DNA of 64,000 bases from Clostridium sp. D43t1_170807_H7 (lineage in GTDB: Bacteria > Bacillota > Clostridia > Clostridiales > Clostridiaceae). The DNA is taken from the NCBI RefSeq assembly GCF_015555905.1, contig NZ_JADNLK010000003.1, positions 1 to 64,000 of the forward strand, in the 5' to 3' direction. Below the pieces are notes generated by a model. It saw only the letters and a list, made by a program, of their open reading frames with translations. It was not told where the DNA came from and made no database searches. Position numbers and translations under genes: made by a program. Shown in pieces: positions 47,617 through 56,508 of this stretch (position 1 is its first letter; every line of letters begins with the position of its first letter).

Positions 47617-47751
47617 TTAATTTAAAATAATTTCTTGAATTATTTTTCCATATTTTCCAAACAAAAGATTATTAAATTCATTAATTATAATCTCAATTAA
47701 CAAATCTACTATACATTTTATTTTCTGTAGTAATTTATTCATGTAATTCAT
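47617..47751 (-). CDS. Small 44-residue protein between permease genes
   Basis: The frame reads MNYMNKLLQKIKCIVDLLIE, continues helical and ends IIQEIILN. Its ATG lies inside the last codons of the permease gene before it, an arrangement typical of coupled translation. It is a short amphipathic helix of unknown role; coding status is uncertain. Confidence 0.35.
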   Translation of the reverse strand: MNYMNKLLQKIKCIVDLLIEIIINEFNNLLFGKYGKIIQEIILN

Positions 47752-48777
47752 ATGTTTTCACCATTATTAATTGTATTCCTATTAACAATAAACAGATTAA
47801 AAATTTACTTAATGTTAAACTTATATTCATAGCTAAACTAATTTGTTGAGATATATTTGGAATTATTATATATGATAAAATTATTGCTATGAAAACTATA
47901 GCACTTTTGATAATACTATTTATTGTTTTTCCAAATAATAATCTCAATATCACAGTTATAGTAATACATGAAGTTAATGAATATAAATAACTAAATATAT
48001 CTAATCCATAAAATATTTCATTAAATGACGCATCGCCTGCAAATGCTGATATTAAAATACTAATAATCATTGCGCAAAATGATATATATATATACATAAT
48101 TTGTAGATATATTATGTATTTTATTAAAGAAGCCCTCATATTTATTATAATCAAAAGATATTCTTTTCTTAACATGTCTAACATATAAGTTGAAATTGAA
48201 ATTAGTAATATTATTTGTGCAATACTATTTAATCCCAAGGAATTCTTAATAATAAAATTTATAATTTGAATAAATAAAATAAAAAATATACAAAATGTTA
48301 TATATAATTTACTTTCTATGAATGCCCTATCAAAATAAGCACTAAGTCTATCAAACTTTATACGTTGTTTAACTATACCTTTTTTATCTTCTATATTTGA
48401 AAACTCTCTATTTACTGATATTTTAATTATGAAACAGTTAATATTAGCTTTAATATCTCCATAACTCTATTGTATTTTTTTAGCCCAAATAAAATTTCAA
48501 TTATATAGTTAACACTTTCTTTTTTCTGCTTTTTCAACTCACAAAATACAAATGGTAAAATTGCAGGTATACAAATAGAAAAATATAATTTAGGTAAAAC
48601 ATCAAAAGTAATTGGAATATTCTTCAATGTAGCTCCAAAGTAAAACACAGTTCCTATTGCTAAAATTATAGCTAAAATAAATATACAAACTATTTCTATT
48701 CTTTCCATTAAATTTATTAAAAATCTATTTTTAGCTCGTTTTAAAACCAATTCTAAATACATTTTATAATTTCTCAT
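47735..48777 (-). pseudogene. ABC-2 type permease, one frameshift
   Basis: The N-terminal frame (48427-48777, 116 aa, two membrane segments) stops after LKLILTVS. A second frame, open from about 48432 to 47735, continues with FIIKISVNREFSNIEDKKG and four or five more membrane segments. Together they give about 345 residues with six or so membrane segments, a normal ABC-2 permease. One base lost in the T-run near 48427-48432 explains the break. Confidence 0.65.
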
Positions 48778-48861
48778 ATATTACCTCTTTTACTTTTAAA
48801 GAGTAAGTAGTTTTAAATATTATTTCTATATGTTTATTTAATTAATATAATTTAAATCATT

Positions 48862-49053
48862 TTACTTACAGCCTAATTTAAATAATCCCTCTGATAATTT
48901 AATTACAAAACTAAAAGTTTTTTTCCCTCTCACCCAACATAAAGTATCACCTAAAGCCCATGTAATAAAAGCTACAAAAACAACTATTATAAATGTTACT
49001 AATCCTCCATAATATTGTTTTTTTCCTTCTTCAATCTCATTAGGAATTAATAT
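48862..49053 (-). pseudogene. Small hydrophobic protein or gene remnant without a start codon
   Basis: A 63-codon open stretch with clear coding character: charged EIEEGKKQYYGG, a membrane segment (VTFIIVVFVAFITWALG), then DTLCWVRGKKTF and a C-terminal GLFKLGCK. No ATG, GTG or TTG with a ribosome site begins it. It lies before the ABC-2 locus. It may be the C-terminus of a deleted membrane protein; a bacteriocin-like peptide is a weaker option. The rest of 48778-49405 has no gene. Confidence 0.35.
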
Positions 49054-49405
49054 CTAGAAATATCATTTCAAAGTAATACTTCTGAGTATTACCCCCCAAT
49101 ATTACTCAAACTATTTACCCCTTAGTAAAAATTATATATTTTTTCAAATAATTTGTAAATATTTTTAAATATTTTGTAACATTTTATAACTTTTTCTTTT
49201 TTATAATTTTGTGGTTATATTTTGATTTTATATAGAATAACTTATTTAATTTTTTATTTATATTTATTATAATTTTAAAAAAATAAAAAATAGACAGTTA
49301 CTATCCTTTCAGATTTTCACTGCCTACTCATATAACTACTTTTATTCTTTTATCTTAAATTTAATTTATATACAAAAGTTATATATAAATAATACCTTTA
49401 TAAAA

Positions 49406-50005
49406 TTATTTTTCTTTAACCTCTTTAGCTTTAACAGGTTGTACAATTTCTTTATTTATTCCAACTATCTTCATAATTTGCTCAGATCTTTCCTTAGTTG
49501 ATCCTGTAATTACTGAATACTTAACATTTTCAGCATCTAAGAATCCTAAGATAGCCTTATCCACCATTTGAGCAACTTCTTCATCTTGCCATCTAACTCC
49601 ATCTTTCTTATAACCAAATTCTCTTGGTACAAAGAATATGTGATCATATTGTGGTAGATCTCTGATTGCTAAGCTATATAAATCATTTAATATTTCGATT
49701 TCTTTCTTAGTTCTCTTCTTATCTCCAAGCATTAATCTTCCATATATATACGGTACAAAAGTAGCATAGTCAGTTATAGCATAATCATGTCCATCTAAGC
49801 TCTTTTCTAAATGTAATTGACCTAAATATATTCCATATTGTTCTGAAATAGATTCAATCATACCCTTATCTCTTAAATAATCTGTACTATATTCTGTAGC
49901 AACTCCTACATTTATATCTCTAATTTTTAAGTCTACGTATAATTGTTGAATTAATGTTGTTTTACCACATCTTGGTCCACCTAATATAGCAATTCTTACT
50001 GGCAT
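49406..50005 (-). CDS. P-loop ATPase, NadR/deoxynucleoside kinase-like
   Basis: A 199-residue P-loop protein starting PVRIAILGGPRCGKTTLIQQ (Walker A GGPRCGKTT), followed by GVATEYSTDYLRD, DYAITDYATFVPYIYGRLML and HIFFVPREFGYKKDGVRWQD. The pattern resembles the AAA_28/NadR kinase-like group that acts on nucleosides or cofactors, but the substrate is unknown. The start at 50005 has GGAGGA eight bases upstream and is preferred over 50020. Confidence 0.75.
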   Translation of the reverse strand: MPVRIAILGGPRCGKTTLIQQLYVDLKIRDINVGVATEYSTDYLRDKGMIESISEQYGIYLGQLHLEKSLDGHDYAITDYATFVPYIYGRLMLGDKKRTKKEIEILNDLYSLAIRDLPQYDHIFFVPREFGYKKDGVRWQDEEVAQMVDKAILGFLDAENVKYSVITGSTKERSEQIMKIVGINKEIVQPVKAKEVKEK

Positions 50006-50124
50006 TGGTAACTCCTCCAAATATTTATATAAAATTTCATCTTTTTGTTCGTCCCTTTGAGAAATATAATTATACCAATAACTTAAATATTTTTCAACGA
50101 CAATTTTTACTATATTTCGATATA

Positions 50125-50163
50125 CCTCCGGGGAACACCCAATAAATGGGTGTTCCCCGGAGG
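50125..50163. repeat. REP-like hairpin c
   Basis: The 16-base arms CCTCCGGGGAACACCC and GGGTGTTCCCCGGAGG are perfect complements around AATAAAT. It starts 21 bases behind the glycerate kinase stop. Confidence 0.9.
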
Positions 50164-50184
50164 CACATACATTTTATGGAATAG

Positions 50185-51306
50185 TTAAAGTATCCTTACT
50201 ATATTCTTAACTGCTCTTTCCATATTAGTTTCTCCCGCCTTTAGTGCCTCCTCTAGAGCTACTACTCCAGGTAGTATTCCAATTATTGAAGTTATTCCCA
50301 AACCATAAAATTCTTCGATTTCCTCTCCTACATTACCAGCAAAGGCTATTACCGGTATACCATATTTTTTAGCTAACATTGATACTCCAACAGGGGTTTT
50401 TCCAAACTTACTTTGAAAATCTATACTACCTTCTCCTGTAAAGACATAATCTGCATCTTTAATTTTTTCTTCTAATTTTGAATATTGAACAACAATATCA
50501 ATTCCTCTTTTAAGCTTTCCATTACATAATCCAAGAAGCGCTGCACCTAATCCCCCAGCAGCTCCTGCACCTTCAATATTATCAATCTCTTTATCCATTC
50601 TTTCTTTAATAATATTTGAAAAATGCTTTAATCCATCATCTAATATTTTAACAATTTCTTTATCTGCACCCTTTTGAGGTCCAAATACATAGCTTGCTCC
50701 ATTAATTCCTGTTAGTGGATTCTTTACATCACAAGCAACTTCTATATCAACATTTAGAATTCTCTTATCAAAGGAAGACATATCTATATCTACAATTTTA
50801 CTTAGCTCTCCACCACCAAATCCTATGTCTTGTCCACTTTTATCTATAAATTTTATCCCTAAAGCTTGAAGCATACCAACTCCACCATCATTAGTTGCAC
50901 TTCCACCTAATCCTATTAATATTTTATTAACTCCTTTATTTAATGCTGAAATTATTAATTCTCCAGTTCCATAGCTTGTAGTAATCAATGGATTTCTTTT
51001 TTCTCTTGGAACTAACTGAAGTCCACTAGCTTCTGCCATTTCTATAATGGCAGTTTGCCCATCTCCAAGTATCCCATAAGTTGCAATAACCTTATTTCCT
51101 AATGGTGCAGTAACCTCTTCCTTATATAATTCTCCACCTGTTGCATCAACTAAAGATTGAACTGTTCCTTCTCCTCCATCTGCCATAGGTACATGAATAC
51201 ACTCTGCATCTCTATATACCTTTCTTATTCCTTTTTCCATTGCAATACAAACTTCTTTTGCAGTCATACTTTCCTTAAAAGAATCTGGTGCTAAAACAAA
51301 CTTCAT
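50185..51306 (-). CDS. Glycerate kinase (GarK/GlxK family)
   Basis: A 373-residue type-2 glycerate kinase that phosphorylates glycerate to phosphoglycerate. Family hallmarks are KFVLAPDSFKESMTAKEVC, PMADGGEGTVQSLVDATGG, GLGGSATNDGGVGML and VFTGEGSIDFQSKFGKTPVG. The in-frame ATG at 51336 exists, but GGAGGG stands right before the ATG at 51306. It is a single gene followed by hairpin c. Confidence 0.93.
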   Translation of the reverse strand: MKFVLAPDSFKESMTAKEVCIAMEKGIRKVYRDAECIHVPMADGGEGTVQSLVDATGGELYKEEVTAPLGNKVIATYGILGDGQTAIIEMAEASGLQLVPREKRNPLITTSYGTGELIISALNKGVNKILIGLGGSATNDGGVGMLQALGIKFIDKSGQDIGFGGGELSKIVDIDMSSFDKRILNVDIEVACDVKNPLTGINGASYVFGPQKGADKEIVKILDDGLKHFSNIIKERMDKEIDNIEGAGAAGGLGAALLGLCNGKLKRGIDIVVQYSKLEEKIKDADYVFTGEGSIDFQSKFGKTPVGVSMLAKKYGIPVIAFAGNVGEEIEEFYGLGITSIIGILPGVVALEEALKAGETNMERAVKNIVRIL

Positions 51307-51349
51307 ATATATTCCCTCCATAATAGCAAAATCCATTTTCCACTTTTTG

Positions 51350-51400
51350 TAACGACCCCGGAGGCCCTTACATAAAATGTAAGGGTCTCCGAGGTCGTTA
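51350..51400. repeat. REP-like hairpin d, downstream flank of the RAYT gene
   Basis: The 24-base arms (51350-51373 and 51377-51400) start TAACGACCCCGGAGG and pair with two G-U pairs around AAA. It starts 17 bases behind the RAYT stop. It is a diverged member of the CCGGAGG hairpin family. Confidence 0.85.
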
Positions 51401-51417
51401 CATATTTTTACAGTTAA

Positions 51418-52086
51418 TTATACTTCTTCTTCTGCATTAATCTTGCTCTCTACATATTTCTTATATTTAAATTTACTCTCTTCCATCATATTCTTTACTT
51501 TACATTCCAAATCCTTTTTATTATTTTCTTCAATTATTGAATATATGTTAAATAAATCTAATATCTCGTTTTCATCTATATACATATCTGTCATTAACTT
51601 TCTACTATTTAAATCTAAATCCTTAAACTTATCTTCATTTAATACAATCTTATTATAACTAGACCACATATATTTCTCTGGACTATCAACCATTTTAGCT
51701 CTGACTGGATTTAAATGTATATACCTACTAACCTCAAGTAATTCTATAACATTATTTATTAAATTACTAAAATATCTTCCTTGAAACAAATGACCTATAC
51801 ATTGATATTTACTATTAAAATATCTTGCATACATACTATTAATTCTTCTCATAAAAAAACTTGGCTCCTTAGTGCCAGTCTTCAAAAGCAAATGCACATG
51901 GTTACTCATAAGACAATAGCTAATTAATTTATAATTATCATCCTGATAAAACTTTAAAGTCTCTTTTAAAATTCCTAAATAAACAATATAATCAATATTT
52001 TCTCTAAATATTATTTCCTGATGATTTCCTCTATTAGTTATATGATAAATTGCTCCAGGTACCCACGGTCTCTTTGGTGATGCCAT
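51418..52086 (-). CDS. REP-associated tyrosine transposase (RAYT, Y1 HUH)
   Basis: A 222-residue single-strand transposase of the TnpA_REP/IS200-like Y1 family. The opening RPWVPGAIYHITNRGNHQEI is typical. The HUH motif is MSNHVHLLLKTG, and the region RYIHLNPVRAKMVDSPEKYM contains the candidate catalytic Tyr. RAYTs move or multiply the GC-rich REP hairpins that flank them. Here hairpins d (51350) and e (52149) flank the gene on both sides, and related hairpins a, b and c lie 1.2-24 kb away. AGGAGG-type sequence precedes the start. Confidence 0.9.
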   Translation of the reverse strand: MASPKRPWVPGAIYHITNRGNHQEIIFRENIDYIVYLGILKETLKFYQDDNYKLISYCLMSNHVHLLLKTGTKEPSFFMRRINSMYARYFNSKYQCIGHLFQGRYFSNLINNVIELLEVSRYIHLNPVRAKMVDSPEKYMWSSYNKIVLNEDKFKDLDLNSRKLMTDMYIDENEILDLFNIYSIIEENNKKDLECKVKNMMEESKFKYKKYVESKINAEEEV

Positions 52087-52148
52087 TAAAAACGCTCCTC
52101 CTTATGAAAGTTTTAACTAAATTATTGACAAATCACATAAAAATAATA

Positions 52149-52191
52149 CGCCTCCGGGGAACATCCATTTATTGGGTGTTCCCCGGAGGCG
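52149..52191. repeat. REP-like hairpin e, upstream flank of the RAYT gene
   Basis: The 19-base arms CGCCTCCGGGGAACATCCA and TGGGTGTTCCCCGGAGGCG pair with one G-U pair around TTTAT. It lies 12 bases behind the manA stop and 63 bases before the RAYT start. The right flank GGAGGCGCATACA matches GGAGGCACATACA of hairpin c. Confidence 0.9.
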
Positions 52192-52202
52192 CATACAAAA
52201 AT

Positions 52203-53231
52203 TTACATTGGGTAGCTTTTGATTACTGCTAAGTTACCCTTAACAACATATTTTCCTAATGTTGCAGGTATTAAATAGCTATCTCCCATCTTTATTTCCT
52301 CACGGAAATCTTGTTTACTCACAGCTTTAGCAGCTTGTCTGCTCGTTCCCTCACTTTCAATGATTCCATCATTTTCAACAGTTCCATCACTTTCAACGGT
52401 TCCACAACTTTCAATAATTCCACAACCATCAACACAAGTTAAAATAAAGAACTTCTCTTCATTACTACAATCAGACCATTCAGTTTCAATATTAAATTTT
52501 TGCATACCAAAATACTCATTTTCGCAGAAATCTACTTTAGAGAATCCATCAAAATTCACAATCTCTTTATTTGATAAATTTACTGCTTTTAAATTAAAGT
52601 CAATTACATCTAAAGATTTCTCAACATGAATCTCTCTCGGTCTTCCATAATCATAAACTCTGTAAGTAACATCTGAATTTTGTTGTATCTCAGCTATTAT
52701 TAATCCCTCACAAATGGCATGAACTAATCCACTATTAATTAAGAAACAATCTCCTTTTTTAACATCTACAACATTTAAATACTCTTCAGATCTTCCATCT
52801 TCTATAGCCTTAGCAAAGACTTCTTTATCGCAGTTCTTTGTTCCAACAATTAATTTTGCCCCTGGCTTTGCATTTACAACGTACCAAGCCTCTGTTTTAC
52901 CAAATTGATTTTCAACTCTTTGAGCATATTCATCTCCTGGATGAACTTGAACAGATAACTTTTCTCTTGAATTTATTAATTTAACTAACAATGGGAACTT
53001 TTCTGTACTTACTTTTGAACCAACTAAAGCATGTCCAAATTCAGATATTATTTCATCAAACTTTTTTCCTTTTAATTCACCATTTGCAACTACTCCAGTT
53101 CCATTTGGATGACATGCAACATCCCAAGACTCACCAATATCTCCAGATGGTAAGTTATTTCTAAAAGCTTCTAAATCTCTTCCACCCCAAATTTTCTCAC
53201 GGTAAATGTTTTCAAACTTGATTGGATACAT
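52203..53231 (-). CDS. manA: Mannose-6-phosphate isomerase, class I, with a minisatellite insert
   Basis: Interconverts fructose-6-P and mannose-6-P; zinc-dependent cupin enzyme. Motifs are NIYREKIWGGRDLEAF, LVKLINSREKLSVQVHPGDE (metal ligands), GLVHAICEG and PREIHVEKSLDVIDF. The 342 residues exceed the usual Firmicutes length (about 315). The extra part lies near residues 266-305, where a six-residue unit [CD]G[TI][VI]E[SN] occurs four times before the normal ending GDSYLIPATLGKYVVKGNL. AAGGAGAAG precedes the ATG at 53231; the 53330 start has no such support. Confidence 0.93.
   Translation of the reverse strand: MYPIKFENIYREKIWGGRDLEAFRNNLPSGDIGESWDVACHPNGTGVVANGELKGKKFDEIISEFGHALVGSKVSTEKFPLLVKLINSREKLSVQVHPGDEYAQRVENQFGKTEAWYVVNAKPGAKLIVGTKNCDKEVFAKAIEDGRSEEYLNVVDVKKGDCFLINSGLVHAICEGLIIAEIQQNSDVTYRVYDYGRPREIHVEKSLDVIDFNLKAVNLSNKEIVNFDGFSKVDFCENEYFGMQKFNIETEWSDCSNEEKFFILTCVDGCGIIESCGTVESDGTVENDGIIESEGTSRQAAKAVSKQDFREEIKMGDSYLIPATLGKYVVKGNLAVIKSYPM
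52353..52424. repeat. 18-bp minisatellite inside manA
   Basis: Four in-frame 18-bp units of the type CCATCACTTTCAACGGTT, encoding [CD]G[TI][VI]E[SN]. The insert falls in a loop just before the last beta strands of the isomerase. The number of units could vary between strains without breaking the frame. Confidence 0.85.
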
Positions 53232-53459
53232 AATAACTTCTCCTTCTCTCCTTTTATACTTAACTTTTATACCTAATTGAATTAATATTTTATTTTTAAT
53301 ATGTATATTTTTTGTACAACCTTCAAACACTATATATATGCTTAGGAATAAACTATTATGAAACTAATTGGCTTACATTTAATTATTCCTAAAGCTAAAT
53401 TAATAATTAGTATTATGTATAGTATATTTACAACATTTATGTTGCAAGGAGGGAGCATC

Positions 53460-53648
53460 TTGAAAGATAAGTCTAATGTTTATTTGCCACATGTAAGAAG
53501 CTATTATGAACCAAGTCAAGAATTTTTAGTAAGTAAATCTCCAGAGGGAGTTGACACACCTCTAGCAAATACTGTTGAGGACCCTATAGTAGCCAACAAT
53601 ATAGCTTGTAATGAATTTAGTTACATAGATGACGGTGACGATATATAG
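53460..53648 (+). CDS. Small hypothetical protein
   Basis: A 62-residue protein starting at TTG 53460, directly behind a strong GGAGGGAG site. An upstream ATG at 53358 is open but unsupported. The product (KDKSNVYLPHVRSYYEPSQE, then SPEGVDTPLANTVEDPIVAN) is hydrophilic and acidic at the end (YIDDGDDI). It pairs with another tiny plus-strand gene 100 bases on. The pair resembles small sporulation or coat genes in style only; no family is recognised. Confidence 0.5.
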   Translation: MKDKSNVYLPHVRSYYEPSQEFLVSKSPEGVDTPLANTVEDPIVANNIACNEFSYIDDGDDI

Positions 53649-53748
53649 ATTAATATAACAACATAAATAACCTTAATATTAAATTTATTATTTGATTTAA
53701 TTTTCAACTCAATAGGATAAAATCATATATTAAAGGAGATATAATATT

Positions 53749-53913
53749 ATGGCTAAATCTAATGATAAGCAACACAGAACTAGAGGTGTTATGCCATCTA
53801 GTAATACCGAGCTTCCAAATCCTCTTAATAGTTTTAACAGTCCCCTTGGTAGTTTAAACAATAAAAATAAAGAAACTATCCAAAGGGAAAGTAAAAAAAA
53901 TACCTTATTTTAA
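53749..53913 (+). CDS. Small basic hypothetical protein
   Basis: A 54-residue, disordered, Ser/Asn/Lys-rich protein (AKSNDKQHRTRGVMPSSNTE, then LNSFNSPLGSLNNKN). The start has AAAGGAGAT upstream and a terminator follows the stop. The composition is like small DNA- or spore-associated proteins, but no SASP motif is present. It is likely in one transcript with the gene at 53460. Confidence 0.55.
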   Translation: MAKSNDKQHRTRGVMPSSNTELPNPLNSFNSPLGSLNNKNKETIQRESKKNTLF

Positions 53914-53929
53914 TTAGTATCTCAAAATA

Positions 53930-53967
53930 AAAAATGCGCTGATAATTAAAAACTTCAGCGCATTTTT
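53930..53967. terminator. Terminator of the small-gene pair
   Basis: AAAAATGCGCTGA and TCAGCGCATTTTT pair perfectly, 17 bases behind the stop at 53913. It may also serve the converging GGDEF/EAL gene. Confidence 0.8.
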
Positions 53968-54031
53968 AGCTTGTCCTAGAGACAATTACATAATTATATT
54001 GCTATAACCATATTTAATTAATATTTTATTT

Positions 54032-56347
54032 CTAGTTTTCCTTAACTCTCTTGAGATAATTTATTATCTCATTTGCAAGTAAAGGATGCGAAAAATAATA
54101 TCCTTGGAAGTAATCACAACCTACATTACTTAATACTTTAAATTGCTCTGCTGTTTCAACACCCTCAATTACAGTTTCCATATTAAGTAGATGAGCAATA
54201 TTTTTTATATTATTTACAATTTTAAAATCAACATATGAACCATTCTCTATAAATATTTTATCAATCTTTAAAATATCAAGTTTAAATTTTTTTAAATAAC
54301 TAAATGATGCATATCCTGTTCCAAAATCATCTAAGGCAATTTTTATTCCCTTTTTATTTAGTAACAATAAATTATCATGAATAATTATATTTTCATCAAG
54401 AACCACTGATTCTGTTATTTCAAAACATAAATTTTCCCAAATAACATTATACTCATTAAGAATTTCCTCAACCCTATTTACAAAATCAACTTCCATAAGT
54501 TGAATTGGAGAAACATTTATACTAACTTGTAATATATGACCTGAATTAAATAATTCAATAAAGTTTTTACATACTTCTTCTATAATCCAATAACCTATTT
54601 TAACTATCTCTCCAGTTTCTTCTGCATATTCAATAAACTTATCTGGGGGAATATATCCTAGTTTTTTATTATTCCATCTAATTAATGTCTCAAGCTTCTT
54701 TATAGACTTACTTTTATCTACTATTGGCTGGTAGTATAAAATGAATTCATTGTTATCTACTGCATACTTTAAATCTTCTTTCATATTTTCAATTTCAAGT
54801 ATTTCTTTATAAATTGAATCATTAAAAAACAACAACTTTGAATTCTTGCTACTTCTTTTGCTAGAATACATCATAAAATCACTTTTATTAATTAAATCAT
54901 TAAAACTATTTCCATCCTTAGGATATACAGAAACTCCAGCGGCAAAATTCATAAATACCTTTTTACCATTATTAAATGTTATAGGTTCCTTAAACTCTTC
55001 CAGTATTACATTATTAAAAAATAACTGTAACTCATCATTATCAATGTAATTGTTATATATAATTATAAATTCATCACCAGAATATCTAGTTACTATTCCC
55101 TTATCTTTTAAACACTTTTTAAGTCTCCTGCTAAAATTAACTAATACTTCATCTCCTGCACTATGGCCAAAAACATCATTAATATATTTGAATTTATTTA
55201 AATCAACAAATATTAATGCAAAATTTTTATTAGCCTCTATTAAATCATTGGATAGATTAAATAATAATTTTCTATTAGGTAATTTTGTTAATTCATCATA
55301 ATAAATAAGAGATTTAATTTTCTTATCAACTAAAGTTCCTAAAGAACTAGAAATAACCTCTAATTGTTCAAATTCATTTAAACTTTCAAAGTTTAAATCT
55401 TCATTATCCAAATTTCTCAATAATATTTTCAGCTTATCTAAAGACTTTAATATTGGTTTAAATGTTCTTCTAATTAGTAAAACTAAAGCTAATAAATAAA
55501 TTACTCCCAAAATAGTAAATATCAAAATTCTAAAATCATTAACTCTTTTCATATATTTACTATAAACAATAGAATCTTTATCAAATTCTAAAAATATCTC
55601 TATATTACCATCAAAAATATTCTCTAACTTTGCTATGTAATTATTCTTTTTATTATTAATACTATTAACAATTCCATCGCTAGAATAGTAAGTATTATTA
55701 TCAATTTTTATGTATGCATTTAATTCCCCCATATAAAATTTAGAATTTATATCCTCAATCAAATCATCCAGTAAAATATCTAAAATAAATATTCCTAATG
55801 GGTCATCACTTTCATCTGAATAAATAAAATTAATTACTGCCATTGTATATTTTCCACTTCCAGGATCAGTATAAATATCCGTTATTATTTGTGAGTTTTC
55901 TTTACTAAATCCAAAATTATCTAATTCATAATTAGAAATCACATTTAAATTTTCAATTAATTCTCCCGAATAAAACAAATATTCTCCTAGAATATTTATA
56001 AGAGTAACATGATTTATAAATGTTAAATCTTTTAAATACTCTTGAATATATTCAATTTCTTCAATTACTTGTTTTGTCTCCTGTTCAGTTAAATCATCAA
56101 TGCTTTTATTATTATTTAAATAAGTTATTATATTTTTATCTTTTGCTAACCCATTTGCAATATCTCTTAATATATATATTTCTTGATTTAGTATTTTTTT
56201 AGCTTCATTATAATGAGTATTATATGTAAACTCAACACTCTTCTTTAAACCATACTCCATAAGTATTCCATTTGTTGATACTAAAAGTCCCACAAATACA
56301 ATCCCTATAAGAGTCAGTCTTAAATTTATTTTTTTAGTAAAAATCAA
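54032..56347 (-). CDS. Membrane GGDEF-EAL protein (cyclic di-GMP metabolism)
   Basis: A 771-residue protein. Two membrane segments (about 8-28 and 270-292) enclose an extracellular sensor domain of the CHASE/dCache kind. A linker precedes a GGDEF domain (FGHSAGDEVLVNFSRRLKK, active loop RYSGDEF) and an EAL domain (YYQPIVDKSK, LETLIRW, CFEITESVVL, ALDDFGTGYASFSYLK, GYYFSHPL). SGDEF is a common active variant. The EAL signature reads ETL, but the other catalytic acids are present, so phosphodiesterase activity is possible. The start is TTG 56347 after GGGGAT; 56398 lacks support. Confidence 0.88.
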   Translation of the reverse strand: MIFTKKINLRLTLIGIVFVGLLVSTNGILMEYGLKKSVEFTYNTHYNEAKKILNQEIYILRDIANGLAKDKNIITYLNNNKSIDDLTEQETKQVIEEIEYIQEYLKDLTFINHVTLINILGEYLFYSGELIENLNVISNYELDNFGFSKENSQIITDIYTDPGSGKYTMAVINFIYSDESDDPLGIFILDILLDDLIEDINSKFYMGELNAYIKIDNNTYYSSDGIVNSINNKKNNYIAKLENIFDGNIEIFLEFDKDSIVYSKYMKRVNDFRILIFTILGVIYLLALVLLIRRTFKPILKSLDKLKILLRNLDNEDLNFESLNEFEQLEVISSSLGTLVDKKIKSLIYYDELTKLPNRKLLFNLSNDLIEANKNFALIFVDLNKFKYINDVFGHSAGDEVLVNFSRRLKKCLKDKGIVTRYSGDEFIIIYNNYIDNDELQLFFNNVILEEFKEPITFNNGKKVFMNFAAGVSVYPKDGNSFNDLINKSDFMMYSSKRSSKNSKLLFFNDSIYKEILEIENMKEDLKYAVDNNEFILYYQPIVDKSKSIKKLETLIRWNNKKLGYIPPDKFIEYAEETGEIVKIGYWIIEEVCKNFIELFNSGHILQVSINVSPIQLMEVDFVNRVEEILNEYNVIWENLCFEITESVVLDENIIIHDNLLLLNKKGIKIALDDFGTGYASFSYLKKFKLDILKIDKIFIENGSYVDFKIVNNIKNIAHLLNMETVIEGVETAEQFKVLSNVGCDYFQGYYFSHPLLANEIINYLKRVKEN

Positions 56348-56508
56348 TCTGCCATCCCCTATTAACTTTATTTTGTTATTATATGAATATATTACCATAT
56401 AAAATTTCTTAAATCTACCAATTATAATTTTAGGATTTCTTGTAAATATTTTACTATAATGTTAAAATAATAATGATTGTTTATAACAAAAGTTAGGAAG
56501 GAGATACT

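Noticed and set aside
53358..53459. Upstream ATG start for the small gene at 53460
   Set aside because: No ribosome site before 53358, whereas GGAGGGAG stands just before TTG 53460.
56020..56202. Leu/Tyr-rich plus-strand open frame in the GGDEF/EAL gene
   Set aside because: Composition is that of an antisense shadow of the AT-rich sensor domain.
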